From Flavobacterium sp. HBTb2-11-1 (lineage in GTDB: Bacteria > Bacteroidota > Bacteroidia > Flavobacteriales > Flavobacteriaceae), in contig NZ_WUMO01000007.1 in assembly GCF_009826975.1 (NCBI RefSeq), positions 62,001 to 126,000 of the forward strand: 64,000 nt of DNA, given 5' to 3'. How positions within the stretch are numbered: the first letter of the stretch is position 1; each line of letters starts with the position of its first letter. Shown here piece by piece: positions 34,733 through 42,246 of the stretch. Below the pieces are notes generated by a model. That model saw only the letters and a list, made by a program, of their open reading frames with translations, was not told where the DNA came from and did no database searches. Both the position numbers and the translations under genes were made by a program.

Positions 34733-35638
34733 ATGGTAAATCTAGAATGGTACAGAACTTTTAAGGCAGTTTACAAAAACGGCAATTTTTCAGTGGCTGC
34801 GAAGGAATTATTTATGAGTCAGCCTGCGGTTAGTCAGCAGATCTCTATGTTAGAGGCGCATGTTGGCAATAAATTATTTAACCGAAAATCAAAAGGCGTA
34901 GAACCAACCGAATACGCTAAGTTACTGAATAATTTGATTATAGACGCTCTAGACAGGCTCGAAAGTGTCGAAACAAGTTTCAGGGCTAAAGCAGAAGATG
35001 CTAATCGATTAATTTCTGTTGGAATCTCGAAACATCTTTTTGATTGCGTTGGCAATCTTTTAATTTCAAAGTTTGATTTAATTGATTTTACTTTCGCAGA
35101 AAACGACGAACTTTTTGCTTTAGTAGATGCTAAAAAACTTGATTTTGCGATTACAACCAAAAGATTTGACACTTTTGATACGACTTACGAAATTGTTGGA
35201 AAAATTAAATTGATATTGGTTGCTCCAACAAGTTTGGATATAACAGAGTTTCGCCAAAGGTTAAAAGCAGATAATTACACGGAAATTGAACAATGGCTGA
35301 ATACGCAAAAATGGTACAGTCATGATGCTAGAATTCCGCATATAAAACTATTTTGGTTGCATGCTTTCAATAAAAAAAGGCCGTCGATGGTTCCTAATTA
35401 CATTATTCCTTCAGAATCTGAAATGTTGAGACTTTTAGCCAAAAATGAAGGAGTTGCTGCAACTTGGAATTGCAATGCAAGAAATTATATTAAAGAAAAT
35501 AAATTGCAGCTAGTTTGGAATAGTTTTCACGTGCCAGAAGAGTTTGTGTATTTATTAGCTCCAAAGAATAATAATGTAAAGTCGTTTTTTGATATTATCG
35601 AGAAAGAATTGAAACTGTTTTTTGGTAATAGGTTATAG
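34733..35638 (+). CDS. LysR-family transcriptional regulator
   Basis: 301 residues. The N-terminal winged helix (~1-60; YRTFKAVYKNGNFSVAAKELF, then SQPAVSQQISMLE) is classical LysR. The C-terminal substrate-binding domain (~90-295) has VAPTSLDI and LLAKNEGVAATW. It is divergently arranged with the DJ-1/PfpI gene, the typical place for a LysR activator of its neighbour. The inducer is unknown; electrophiles would suit the target. Confidence 0.9.
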   Translation: MVNLEWYRTFKAVYKNGNFSVAAKELFMSQPAVSQQISMLEAHVGNKLFNRKSKGVEPTEYAKLLNNLIIDALDRLESVETSFRAKAEDANRLISVGISKHLFDCVGNLLISKFDLIDFTFAENDELFALVDAKKLDFAITTKRFDTFDTTYEIVGKIKLILVAPTSLDITEFRQRLKADNYTEIEQWLNTQKWYSHDARIPHIKLFWLHAFNKKRPSMVPNYIIPSESEMLRLLAKNEGVAATWNCNARNYIKENKLQLVWNSFHVPEEFVYLLAPKNNNVKSFFDIIEKELKLFFGNRL

Positions 35639-35739
35639 AATTAGTCTTAAGAAATAGATGGAAATTCGGACTTTTTAATGCTTTTTTTAGCCTGAAAAAG
35701 GCTAACTTTGAGAAAAGTAAATTTCTAAAAGGACAAATT

Positions 35740-36096
35740 ATGAGAAAGATTGTATCGTGTTTAATATTTGGCGTTGTATTTTTTATGGCCAATTCCTGCA
35801 GTAAAAGTGACGCAGATGATGTTATAGATTGTTTTGCCGAAGCAATTTATATCAAATTGCATAATTCTACAGATCCTTCTAATCCGAAATTAATGAATTA
35901 TTCTGTTGAGTATAGTGGTACAGGAACTCTAAGTGGTGTAAAATGGAATTTTGGAGATGGAACTTCGGGTACAGGTGCAACAGTTACTCATACTTATGTC
36001 GCAGCTGGCGAATATACGGCTACAGCAGAGGTGACAATTAAAAAAGACGGTTCAGAATGTACATCTAGTCCAAAACGAACTGTGACAATAAACTAG
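35740..36096 (+). CDS. PKD-domain lipoprotein
   Basis: 118 residues. The lipobox FMANSC ends the signal peptide near residue 24. A single PKD domain fills the rest (VKWNFGDGTSGTGATVTHTYVAAGEYTA split by normal strands). PKD domains are extracellular Ig-like modules for protein or glycan contacts. It stands alone; a strong hairpin follows. No partner is visible. Confidence 0.8.
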   Translation: MRKIVSCLIFGVVFFMANSCSKSDADDVIDCFAEAIYIKLHNSTDPSNPKLMNYSVEYSGTGTLSGVKWNFGDGTSGTGATVTHTYVAAGEYTATAEVTIKKDGSECTSSPKRTVTIN

Positions 36097-36117
36097 AAAT
36101 AATAAACGATCATATTT

Positions 36118-36170
36118 GAGAGCCAATTTTATAATTTAAGCTTTTGCATTAGATTATAAAATTGGCTCTC
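36118..36170. terminator. Strong 18-bp hairpin between the PKD lipoprotein and nrtR
   Basis: GAGAGCCAATTTTATAAT (36118-36135) and its exact reverse complement (36153-36170) enclose a 17-nt loop. It isolates the NAD/ADP-ribose cluster from upstream transcription. The nrtR -7 element begins only 7 bp after it. Confidence 0.8.
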
Positions 36171-36176
36171 ATTCGT

Positions 36177-36184
36177 TATATTTG
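36177..36184 (+). promoter_or_regulatory. -7 element of the nrtR promoter
   Basis: TATATTTG matches TAnnTTTG exactly, 16 bp before the nrtR ATG. The -33 region falls inside the hairpin arm and shows no TTG at ideal spacing. Confidence 0.5.
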
Positions 36185-36200
36185 TTTGATAGTTTAGATT

Positions 36201-36893
36201 ATGGAAAAATTACAAAATATTAGAATTGCTGTTGATGCGATTGTTTTTGGATACAAAAACAATGGTTTATATGTGCTTTTGATTGAACAGCAATTTGGCT
36301 CTTCCGAAAAATATTGGGCATTACCAGGCGGTCTAGTGCAAAATGATGAATCTTTAAACGATGCTGTAATCCGAGAATTGCATGAAGAAACAAATGTACA
36401 GCTCACTTTCATGGAACAATTGTACACTTTTGGAGATGACATTCATAGAGATTCCAGAAACCGTGTTATTTCAGTAGCGTATTATGCTTTAGTAGATGCT
36501 TCAAATTTGGAAATTAAAGCAGATACTGATGCCGAAAGAGTGCAATGGTTTAAAATAGATGAGATTCCGTCTTTGGCCTTTGACCATAATTTAATCTTAA
36601 AAAAAGGAATAGAAAGGCTTAAAGCCAAATTAACATACGAACCAATTGGTTTCGATTTACTTTCAGAAGAATTTTTGTTTTCAGATCTTGAAAACCTTTA
36701 CTGCACTATTTTAGAAAAGGAAATTGACCGTCGAAATTTCAGAAAAAAAATACTCAGTTACGGTATTTTAGAAGAAACTGAAAAATTTTCACCTATTAAA
36801 ACAGGTCGTCCAGCAAAACTTTTTAAGTTCAATAAGTTGAAATATAATGAGTTAATTCAAAAAGGGTTTCACTTCGAAATAAAGTTTGCGTAA
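36201..36893 (+). CDS. nrtR: NrtR, Nudix-winged-helix regulator of NAD metabolism
   Basis: 230 residues: Nudix domain (~8-140) plus C-terminal winged helix (~150-230, FRKKILSYGILEE, GRPAKLFKFNKLKYNELIQKG). In contrast to the two dead-Nudix paralogues at 5962-7415, the box here is intact: GGLVQNDES, then RELHEETNV, keeping the catalytic RE and EE. NrtR proteins bind ADP-ribose or related NAD products in the Nudix pocket, which releases or alters DNA binding, and control NAD salvage genes such as prs and nadV. The gene lies 74 bp before such a prs. The palindrome at 36937-36957 is its probable target. Family is certain; role follows from context. Confidence 0.88.
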   Translation: MEKLQNIRIAVDAIVFGYKNNGLYVLLIEQQFGSSEKYWALPGGLVQNDESLNDAVIRELHEETNVQLTFMEQLYTFGDDIHRDSRNRVISVAYYALVDASNLEIKADTDAERVQWFKIDEIPSLAFDHNLILKKGIERLKAKLTYEPIGFDLLSEEFLFSDLENLYCTILEKEIDRRNFRKKILSYGILEETEKFSPIKTGRPAKLFKFNKLKYNELIQKGFHFEIKFA

Positions 36894-36910
36894 TTTTTAC
36901 ACAAAATAAA

Positions 36911-36940
36911 TTGTTTATTCAAAATTAAATTCTACATTTG
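36911..36940 (+). promoter_or_regulatory. Promoter of the prs-to-nadV operon
   Basis: TTG (36911-36913), a 19-nt spacer and TACATTTG (36933-36940) give an exact match to the Bacteroidota vegetative promoter (TTG-N19-TAnnTTTG). Transcription would start a few bases after 36940, inside the palindrome described next, giving a leader of about 20 nt to the prs ATG at 36968. Confidence 0.75.
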
Positions 36941-36957
36941 CGTATAATTAACGCAAA
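36937..36957. promoter_or_regulatory. Candidate NrtR operator overlapping the -7 element
   Basis: The perfect palindrome TTTGCGT-N7-ACGCAAA is 21 bp, about the length of known NrtR sites. It begins inside the -7 hexamer and covers the transcription start, an ideal place for repression. NrtR motifs differ by lineage, so the match to the family rests on position and symmetry, not on a known consensus. Confidence 0.65.
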
Positions 36958-36967
36958 CCAAAAAGCT

Positions 36968-37801
36968 ATGATACTAAATCTCGACCCAAAATTCGCTCCA
37001 TTTCAAAATCAGGAAGAAATCAAATTTCAAAGTTTTACATTTTCTGGAGGTGAGCCACACATTAAAATTACACCAGATTTTGATGCCAATAGAAAAGTAA
37101 CCATTACACATAGATTAAATTCATTCAACGATTTAGGTTTATTGTGCGTTACGGTTGATGCGTTGCGTAGAATGGATGTTAAGATTATAGATCTTTTTAT
37201 TCCGTATTTTCCAGCTGCAAGACAAGATCGTGTTATGATTCCTGGCGAACCATTATCTGTAAAAGTATATGCTGATATTATTAATGCGATGCAATTGAAC
37301 AAAGTTTTTGTTTTTGATGCGCACTCAGAAGTAACTCCTGCTTTGTTGAATAATAGCACTGTAATTCCGAATTATACTTTTATAAAAGCAGTTTTAGAAA
37401 ACATAGGAAATGATGTAAAACTAATTTCTCCAGACGGAGGCGCTTTGAAAAAAATCTACAAAGTATCTGAGTTTTTAGGTGGTGTTGAGGTTGTAGAATG
37501 CAGCAAAAGCCGTGATGTAAAAACTGGAAAACTATCTGGTTTTAAAGTTTACGAAGATGATTTACAAGGAATGGATTGTTTAATTGTAGACGATATCTGC
37601 GATGGAGGAGGAACTTTCGTAGGATTAGCAGAAGAATTAAAAAAGAAAAATGCCGGAAAATTATACTTAGCCGTAAGCCACGGAATCTTCAATAAAGGTT
37701 TTGAAGTTTTAAACTGCTTCGACGGAATTTTTACAACCAATTCTTTTAAAGATTTTGAAGGTGAAAGTGTTCAGGTGATTGGATTAGATCAATTGATATG
37801 A
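36968..37801 (+). CDS. prs: Short ribose-phosphate pyrophosphokinase homologue (Prs or Adps-like)
   Basis: 277 residues from the ATG at 36968; the longer frame from a TTG at 36938 would begin inside the operator and is rejected. Housekeeping Prs is ~310. Recognisable parts: IPYFPAARQDRV (~82-93), FDAHSEVTPALL (~117-128, where Prs has DLHA), SPDGGALKK (~157-165) and the PRPP loop LIVDDICDGGGTF (~206-218). It transfers pyrophosphate from ATP to the C1 of a ribose-5-phosphate unit. In NAD operons it supplies PRPP to NadV, but the divergence and context also allow an Adps-type activity on ADP-ribose. The stop overlaps the next start (ATGA), so the two are translationally coupled. Confidence 0.85.
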   Translation: MILNLDPKFAPFQNQEEIKFQSFTFSGGEPHIKITPDFDANRKVTITHRLNSFNDLGLLCVTVDALRRMDVKIIDLFIPYFPAARQDRVMIPGEPLSVKVYADIINAMQLNKVFVFDAHSEVTPALLNNSTVIPNYTFIKAVLENIGNDVKLISPDGGALKKIYKVSEFLGGVEVVECSKSRDVKTGKLSGFKVYEDDLQGMDCLIVDDICDGGGTFVGLAEELKKKNAGKLYLAVSHGIFNKGFEVLNCFDGIFTTNSFKDFEGESVQVIGLDQLI

Positions 37802-38268
37802 AAGTCATTTATCCAGTAAACGAAATTGAAAAGAAAGGAATCAAAATATTTCTGGCTGGAACAATAGAAATGGGAAATTCAGAAGATTGGCAGCAAAAAG
37901 TAATTAATGATTTCCAGAGTTTTTACAACGAAAAAGAGATTGTTGTTTTAAACCCACGAAGAGCCAATTGGGATTCTAGCTGGATACAATCTATACAAAA
38001 TAAACAATTCAGCGATCAGGTCAATTGGGAATTAGATGCTTTAGAAAAGTCAGATTTCATCATTATGTTTTTTGATAGAAATTCTAAATCTCCGATTTCA
38101 ATGCTCGAATTGGGATTGTTTGCAGATTCAAAGAAAATGCTCGTCTGTTGTGAAGAAGGTTTTTGGAGAAAGGGCAATATTGATATTGTCTGTAAACGAA
38201 AAGGGATTTCAACTTTTGAAAATTTAGAAGACTTAACTAAGGCATTAAAGAATTTAATCAATTTATAA
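37798..38268 (+). CDS. Nucleoside 2-deoxyribosyltransferase-like protein
   Basis: 156 residues, start overlapping the prs stop by 4 bp. The fold signature of the nucleoside deoxyribosyltransferase-like family is visible: IKIFLAGTIEMGNSEDWQ (~14-31), VVLNPRRANWDSSW (~45-58), QVNWELDALEKSDFIIMFF (~68-86) and SPISMLELGLFADSKK (~92-107) with the probable catalytic Glu in LELG. Such proteins cleave or exchange N-glycosidic bonds in nucleosides and nucleotides. In this operon it may act on an NAD- or ADP-ribose-derived nucleotide; the exact substrate is unknown. It is cytosolic and tightly coupled to prs. Confidence 0.75.
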   Translation: MKVIYPVNEIEKKGIKIFLAGTIEMGNSEDWQQKVINDFQSFYNEKEIVVLNPRRANWDSSWIQSIQNKQFSDQVNWELDALEKSDFIIMFFDRNSKSPISMLELGLFADSKKMLVCCEEGFWRKGNIDIVCKRKGISTFENLEDLTKALKNLINL

Positions 38269-38279
38269 ATCCATAAAAA

Positions 38280-39119
38280 ATGATACTAGAAGCAGCAATC
38301 GGTGATGCCTACGGAGCAGGATTTGAATTTCAGGAGTTAGATTACATTATTAAAAACAATGATTTGACTCAATATCATAAGCATGGAATGTATGCAGAAA
38401 TCTATAAAAGATATACTGACGATACACAAATGGCAATTGCAATAACAGAACTTTTGTTAGAAGATGACAATTGGAATGAGGTAAAAGTGGCCGATAAGTT
38501 TGTTGAAGTTTTTCATAGAGATAAAAGAAGAGGATATTCAGACAGAGTTTATAATGCATTAGATGCGAGTAAAAACGGAACTGATTTTCTAAAAATAATT
38601 GATAACAGAAGTAGCGGAAATGGATCTGCAATGCGAGCTTACTCAATCGGACTTGTAAAAGACGTCAATCAATTGCTAGAGTTTTGTGAGATTCAAGCCA
38701 AAACATCTCATCATACAGCAGAAGGAATCAGCTGTGCTAAAAGAATAGCTCTTGCGGTTCATTTCTACAAGTATAAATTGGGAGATAAAAGTTCTTTGAT
38801 TGATTTTGTAAACGATACTTTAAAAGAAAAGGAAATATACAAAGTAACATCGCCAATAGATATGCACGGTTATTTTACCACTCAAGCTGTTATCAAAATG
38901 GTTTCTGAAGCAGATTCTATGCAAGATTGTTTAAAAAGAGGAATCGATTACGGCGGAGATACAGATACTGTCGCCGCTTTGAGTATGGCGATTTTGAGTC
39001 AAAAAGAGAATTGCGAAAAAACGCTGCCAAAGTTTTTATATGATGAATTAGAAAATGGCACATACGGAAAAGATTTTCTAATCAGTTTAGATCTTAAATT
39101 AAAAGAGAAGTTTCATTGA
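38280..39119 (+). CDS. ADP-ribosylglycohydrolase (DraG/ARH family) 1
   Basis: 279 residues of all-helical ARH fold. Metal ligands are seen in AIGDAYGAGFE (Asp9), RYTDDTQMA (Thr46, Asp47, Asp48) and YGGDTDTVAAL (Asp227, Asp229), so both magnesium-binding motifs are intact. ARH enzymes remove ADP-ribose from proteins (Arg or Ser), or hydrolyse ADP-ribosyl phosphates and poly-ADP-ribose. It lies 11 bp after the deoxyribosyltransferase-like gene. It would release free ADP-ribose, the effector of NrtR. A second, different ARH is in the same cluster. Confidence 0.9.
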   Translation: MILEAAIGDAYGAGFEFQELDYIIKNNDLTQYHKHGMYAEIYKRYTDDTQMAIAITELLLEDDNWNEVKVADKFVEVFHRDKRRGYSDRVYNALDASKNGTDFLKIIDNRSSGNGSAMRAYSIGLVKDVNQLLEFCEIQAKTSHHTAEGISCAKRIALAVHFYKYKLGDKSSLIDFVNDTLKEKEIYKVTSPIDMHGYFTTQAVIKMVSEADSMQDCLKRGIDYGGDTDTVAALSMAILSQKENCEKTLPKFLYDELENGTYGKDFLISLDLKLKEKFH

Positions 39120-39127
39120 GATTAGAA

Positions 39128-39240
39128 GTTTCAAGTTTCAGGTTTAAGTTGCTTTGGCAAACCTTAAAAAGAATATCTATTAACAGTTTTAGGATAATGT
39201 TTCAAATGGCAAGTTCAGTGCACAACCTGAAACTTGAAAC
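39128..39240. repeat. Inverted repeat within the NAD cluster
   Basis: GTTTCAAGTTTCAGGTT (39128-39144) is the exact reverse complement of AACCTGAAACTTGAAAC (39224-39240). It occupies most of the 155-bp gap between ARH1 and the coiled-coil gene. It may partly stop or process the transcript, or be an inserted dispersed repeat. Confidence 0.8.
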
Positions 39241-39274
39241 AAAGAAAACCTGAAACAAAAACAACCAAAATATT

Positions 39275-39610
39275 ATGAGCGACGATTTAAAACCAAGATT
39301 TATTGAATCTTTAAGAAGAAACAATGATCAGATAAGAGAAGACAGAGCCAAAGTAATTGGTGAAGATTCTGAATTAATATACAGAAGAAGAGTCGAAGAT
39401 ATCGAATTAAAAATCAAAAGACTCGAAAGAGAACAAGAAGGATTAATTGATATTAGTCCGCTGGATAAAAACAGTTTGACTTTTGCCGATTTTCAGCCAG
39501 AAGCCTTTGTTCAGAAAGACATGGAACTTTCGCTGACGATTAGAAATTTAAACATCCAGTTTGAGGTTACAAAAAAGAGATTTGAATATTTATTTGGTAA
39601 AAAATATTAA
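39275..39610 (+). CDS. Small coiled-coil protein paired with the vWA protein
   Basis: 111 residues, highly charged. A long helix (~5-50; RRVEDIELKIKRLEREQEG) is likely a coiled coil. The second half (DISPLDKNSLTFADFQPEAF) is a linker, then another helix (LTIRNLNIQFEVTKKRFEYLF). No known domain. It ends 2 bp before the vWA gene, so the two are almost certainly coexpressed and may bind each other. Confidence 0.65.
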   Translation: MSDDLKPRFIESLRRNNDQIREDRAKVIGEDSELIYRRRVEDIELKIKRLEREQEGLIDISPLDKNSLTFADFQPEAFVQKDMELSLTIRNLNIQFEVTKKRFEYLFGKKY

Positions 39611-39612
39611 TC

Positions 39613-40482
39613 ATGGGAGGTACAAGATACGATATAAGCGCTCGTTTGAGCAGAGCAGAAGCAGCAGGTTACGGAAAAAAATCGGCCAGCGAGATATTTA
39701 CACAGAATGCATTGCATAAGGCTCACGAATCTATGAATCCGAATGGAGTGATTTTTAGAGAAGCAAGAGATTCAGATGTTCATCCAAACACGGTTCCGAT
39801 TATTTTAGGATTGGACGTTACAGGAAGTATGGGGCATATTCCACACGAATTGATAAAAGATGGGCTTCCAAAATTGATGGGAGGAATTATTCAAGGAGGC
39901 GTTCCAGATCCAGCACTTTTATTCTTAGGAATTGGAGATCATGAATGTGACCGATATCCGTTACAAGTCGGACAGTTTGAATCTGGTGACGAAGAATTGG
40001 ATATGTGGTTAACAAGAACGTATATCGAAGGTGGAGGTGGAGGAAACGCTGGTGAAAGCTATCTTTTAGCATGGTATTTTGCAGCATTTCACACGAAAAC
40101 AGATGCATTCGAAAAAAGAGGACAAAAAGGATTATTGTTTACAGTGGGTGATGAGCCAGGTTTGAAAACGCTTCCAGCTTCGGCAATTAAAGAAATTATG
40201 GGTCAAGGACAACAGACTTATACACATCTTGAATTATTGGCAGAAGCTCAAAAAAGATACGATGTATATCACATTAGTGTTTTGCATTCAGGACAAGCCA
40301 TCGACGCGGATGTAGAATGGAAACAATTATTGGGACAAAACTGTTTGTCAATTGAGGATCACAGAGAAATTCCAAACGTAATTAAAAAGATCATCTGCGA
40401 TAAACATAAAAGTTCTGGTTTAGGAACAATACCGGTTTCTGATGCAAGTGATAGCAGTTTGGATAATATACAAATGCTTTAA
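39613..40482 (+). CDS. vWA-like protein with MIDAS motif
   Basis: 289 residues, cytosolic. Residues ~55-230 look like a von Willebrand A domain: IILGLDVTGSMGHI is a MIDAS metal motif (DxTGS), and FTVGDEPG gives a later acidic strand. A Gly-rich loop (EGGGGGNAGESYLLAWYFAAF) lies near residue 138. vWA proteins of bacteria act as metal-dependent binding scaffolds. The family is unfamiliar to me by name; its place between ADP-ribose enzymes suggests a scaffold or sensor. It pairs with the coiled-coil gene 2 bp upstream. Confidence 0.7.
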   Translation: MGGTRYDISARLSRAEAAGYGKKSASEIFTQNALHKAHESMNPNGVIFREARDSDVHPNTVPIILGLDVTGSMGHIPHELIKDGLPKLMGGIIQGGVPDPALLFLGIGDHECDRYPLQVGQFESGDEELDMWLTRTYIEGGGGGNAGESYLLAWYFAAFHTKTDAFEKRGQKGLLFTVGDEPGLKTLPASAIKEIMGQGQQTYTHLELLAEAQKRYDVYHISVLHSGQAIDADVEWKQLLGQNCLSIEDHREIPNVIKKIICDKHKSSGLGTIPVSDASDSSLDNIQML

Positions 40483-40517
40483 AAGTTTCTCAGATTTCTT
40501 AGTAATGAAAAATTATG

Positions 40518-40600
40518 CTCGCAAAGTCGCGGAGACGCAAAGATTCTTAATTAGAAAGTTAAGTTAAAAGAAAAACTTAGTGACTTAGCGCCTTTGCGAG
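40518..40600. repeat. Inverted repeat of the GCAAAG/CTTTGCGAG family
   Basis: CTCGCAAAG (40518-40526) and CTTTGCGAG (40592-40600) flank degenerate material with GACGCAAAG and a CTTAG pair. The same word CTTTGCG recurs at 25372-25381 and 48765-48771. It fills the 135-bp gap before the PurA-like gene. Confidence 0.65.
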
Positions 40601-40617
40601 ATTAAAATAGCAACAAA

Positions 40618-41697
40618 ATGAAAACAGCGAAAATAGTTATAGGTTTAGGATTTGGCGATGAAGGAAAAGGCATAACAACAGATTTTCTGGCAAGACAAAA
40701 TCCTGAATCTATTGTTATTCGCTTTTCAGGAGGGCAACAGGCCGCTCATACTGTTATGATCGACAATAGAAAACACGTGCATTCGAGTTTTGCAAGTGGA
40801 GCACTCCGTGGTCTTCCGTCTTATTACAGCGAACACTGTACGATTCATCCACTCTTTTTATACAACGAAAGAGAAGAATTAAAAGAAAAAGAAGCTAATC
40901 TGGATTTGTACATTCATCCTTTAGCAAAAATTACCACTCCTTTTGATGTCTGGCACAACAGAGGAAATGTGCGAAACATTGAAAATGGAACCTGCGGAAA
41001 GGGTATTGGTTCAACCATGAAAAGAAACGAAGGTCCGTATAAATTGTTTGCCATCGATTTGATTGCGCCTCGAGAAATGCTTTTAGAAAAACTAAACCAA
41101 ATCGCTTATTACTATGGTTTTTTAAACGAAAGTGAAATCGACGAAGAAGTCAATCAATATCTAGAAGCAATCGATAAAATACAATGGAATATTGTCGATT
41201 ATACGTTTCTTTCAAAATACGAAAATCTGATTTTTGAAGGCAGTCAAGGAATTTTGCTAGATATGGATCATGGTGTTTTTCCGAATGTTACTTATGCCAA
41301 TACCACTTCAAAAAATGCAATTGAAATCTGTAATAAACTAAAAATTGAAGATGTCGAAGTGTACTACGCAACCAGAAGTTACACCACAAGACACGGTCAC
41401 GGCTGGATGCCAAATGAAAGAGAAATACAATTAAAAAACAACGAAGAAGAAACCTGCGTTTTTAACGAATATCAAAAACATCTTAGATTTGGGGAGCTGG
41501 ATTATGATTTGTTGAATTACGCTTTAAAATTAGATGCCGCTTATAGTCAGAATGCAAAAAGAAATTTGGTTGTAACGTGCATGGATCAGTTAGAAAAGGA
41601 TTATGAATTTGAAAAACTAACAACAGATTTCGATACCATTTACGGATCATTTTCTCCAGATTCAAAAGATTTTAAAAAGATTACTTCTTTGTATTAA
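40618..41697 (+). CDS. Truncated adenylosuccinate synthetase homologue
   Basis: 359 residues, against ~420-430 for housekeeping PurA. Retained: the P-loop-like GFGDEGKGITTDF (~11-23) with the catalytic Asp, a His in GGQQAAHTV, FEGSQGILLDMDHGVFPNVT (split here from its flanks) and TRHGHGWMPNE. Changed: the guanine-recognition motif, normally TKLD/NKxD, reads TCMD, and insertions of normal PurA are missing. The enzyme family joins aspartate to a purine 6-oxo group with GTP. Here the nucleotide and acceptor may differ; an acceptor derived from NAD or ADP-ribose (such as a deaminated form) is a guess. It lies between the vWA and NADAR genes. Confidence 0.8.
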   Translation: MKTAKIVIGLGFGDEGKGITTDFLARQNPESIVIRFSGGQQAAHTVMIDNRKHVHSSFASGALRGLPSYYSEHCTIHPLFLYNEREELKEKEANLDLYIHPLAKITTPFDVWHNRGNVRNIENGTCGKGIGSTMKRNEGPYKLFAIDLIAPREMLLEKLNQIAYYYGFLNESEIDEEVNQYLEAIDKIQWNIVDYTFLSKYENLIFEGSQGILLDMDHGVFPNVTYANTTSKNAIEICNKLKIEDVEVYYATRSYTTRHGHGWMPNEREIQLKNNEEETCVFNEYQKHLRFGELDYDLLNYALKLDAAYSQNAKRNLVVTCMDQLEKDYEFEKLTTDFDTIYGSFSPDSKDFKKITSLY

Positions 41698-41709
41698 TAA
41701 TTAGAAAAA

Positions 41710-42237
41710 ATGAAATACAATATAGAAAATATAGTTCCAGAAAGTAAGTTTTTGTTTTTCTGGGGACACCAGCCAAGTAAAGACGGAACGATTACTAAAA
41801 CCTGTTTCAGCCAATGGTGGTTAAGTTCGTTCGAAGTTAATGATGTAACTTATAAAACAACTGAACACTGGATGATGGCCAAAAAAGCGGAATTGTTCAA
41901 GGATCAGGAAATTTTAGAAAAAATCATAAAATGCAATTCGCCTGCCGAAGCCAAAAAACTAGGTCGCAAAGTGAGAAATTATGATGACAGAATCTGGTTA
42001 GAAAACCGATTTGAAATTGTAAAAGAAGGAAACTATCATAAATTCAGTCAAAATCCTGATTTGAAAACATTTCTCTTAAACACAAACGATAGAGTTATTG
42101 TAGAAGCGAGTCCAGTAGATTCAATTTGGGGAATCGGAATGGCAAGCGATCATACAGAGGCGCTAAATCCTGAAAAATGGAAAGGTTTGAATCTTTTAGG
42201 TTTTGCTTTGATGGAGGTTAGGGATGAATTGAGATAA
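41710..42237 (+). CDS. NADAR-family (YbiA-like) N-glycosidase
   Basis: 175 residues, nearly all one NADAR domain. Visible marks: FFWGHQPSKDG (~17-27), FSQWWLSSFE, TTEHWMMAKKA (~52-62, where YbiA has EHYFQAQKA) and WGIGMASDH (~139-147). NADAR proteins cleave N-glycosidic bonds; YbiA acts on early riboflavin intermediates, and others remove ADP-ribose from guanine in DNA. The acidic and Trp positions are kept. It starts 12 bp after the PurA-like gene and is followed 9 bp later by the macrodomain gene. Here de-ADP-ribosylation is the likely role. Confidence 0.88.
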   Translation: MKYNIENIVPESKFLFFWGHQPSKDGTITKTCFSQWWLSSFEVNDVTYKTTEHWMMAKKAELFKDQEILEKIIKCNSPAEAKKLGRKVRNYDDRIWLENRFEIVKEGNYHKFSQNPDLKTFLLNTNDRVIVEASPVDSIWGIGMASDHTEALNPEKWKGLNLLGFALMEVRDELR

Positions 42238-42246
42238 ATTTTGGAG

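Noticed and set aside
36938..36967. TTG start giving a longer prs product
   Set aside because: It lies in the -7 element and candidate operator; the ATG at 36968 leads directly into the conserved sequence.
40618..41697. PurZ (2-aminoadenylosuccinate synthetase of Z-genome phage)
   Set aside because: Length is similar, but the catalytic Asp of GDEGKG, which I recall as changed in PurZ, is present, and no other Z-genome genes are near.
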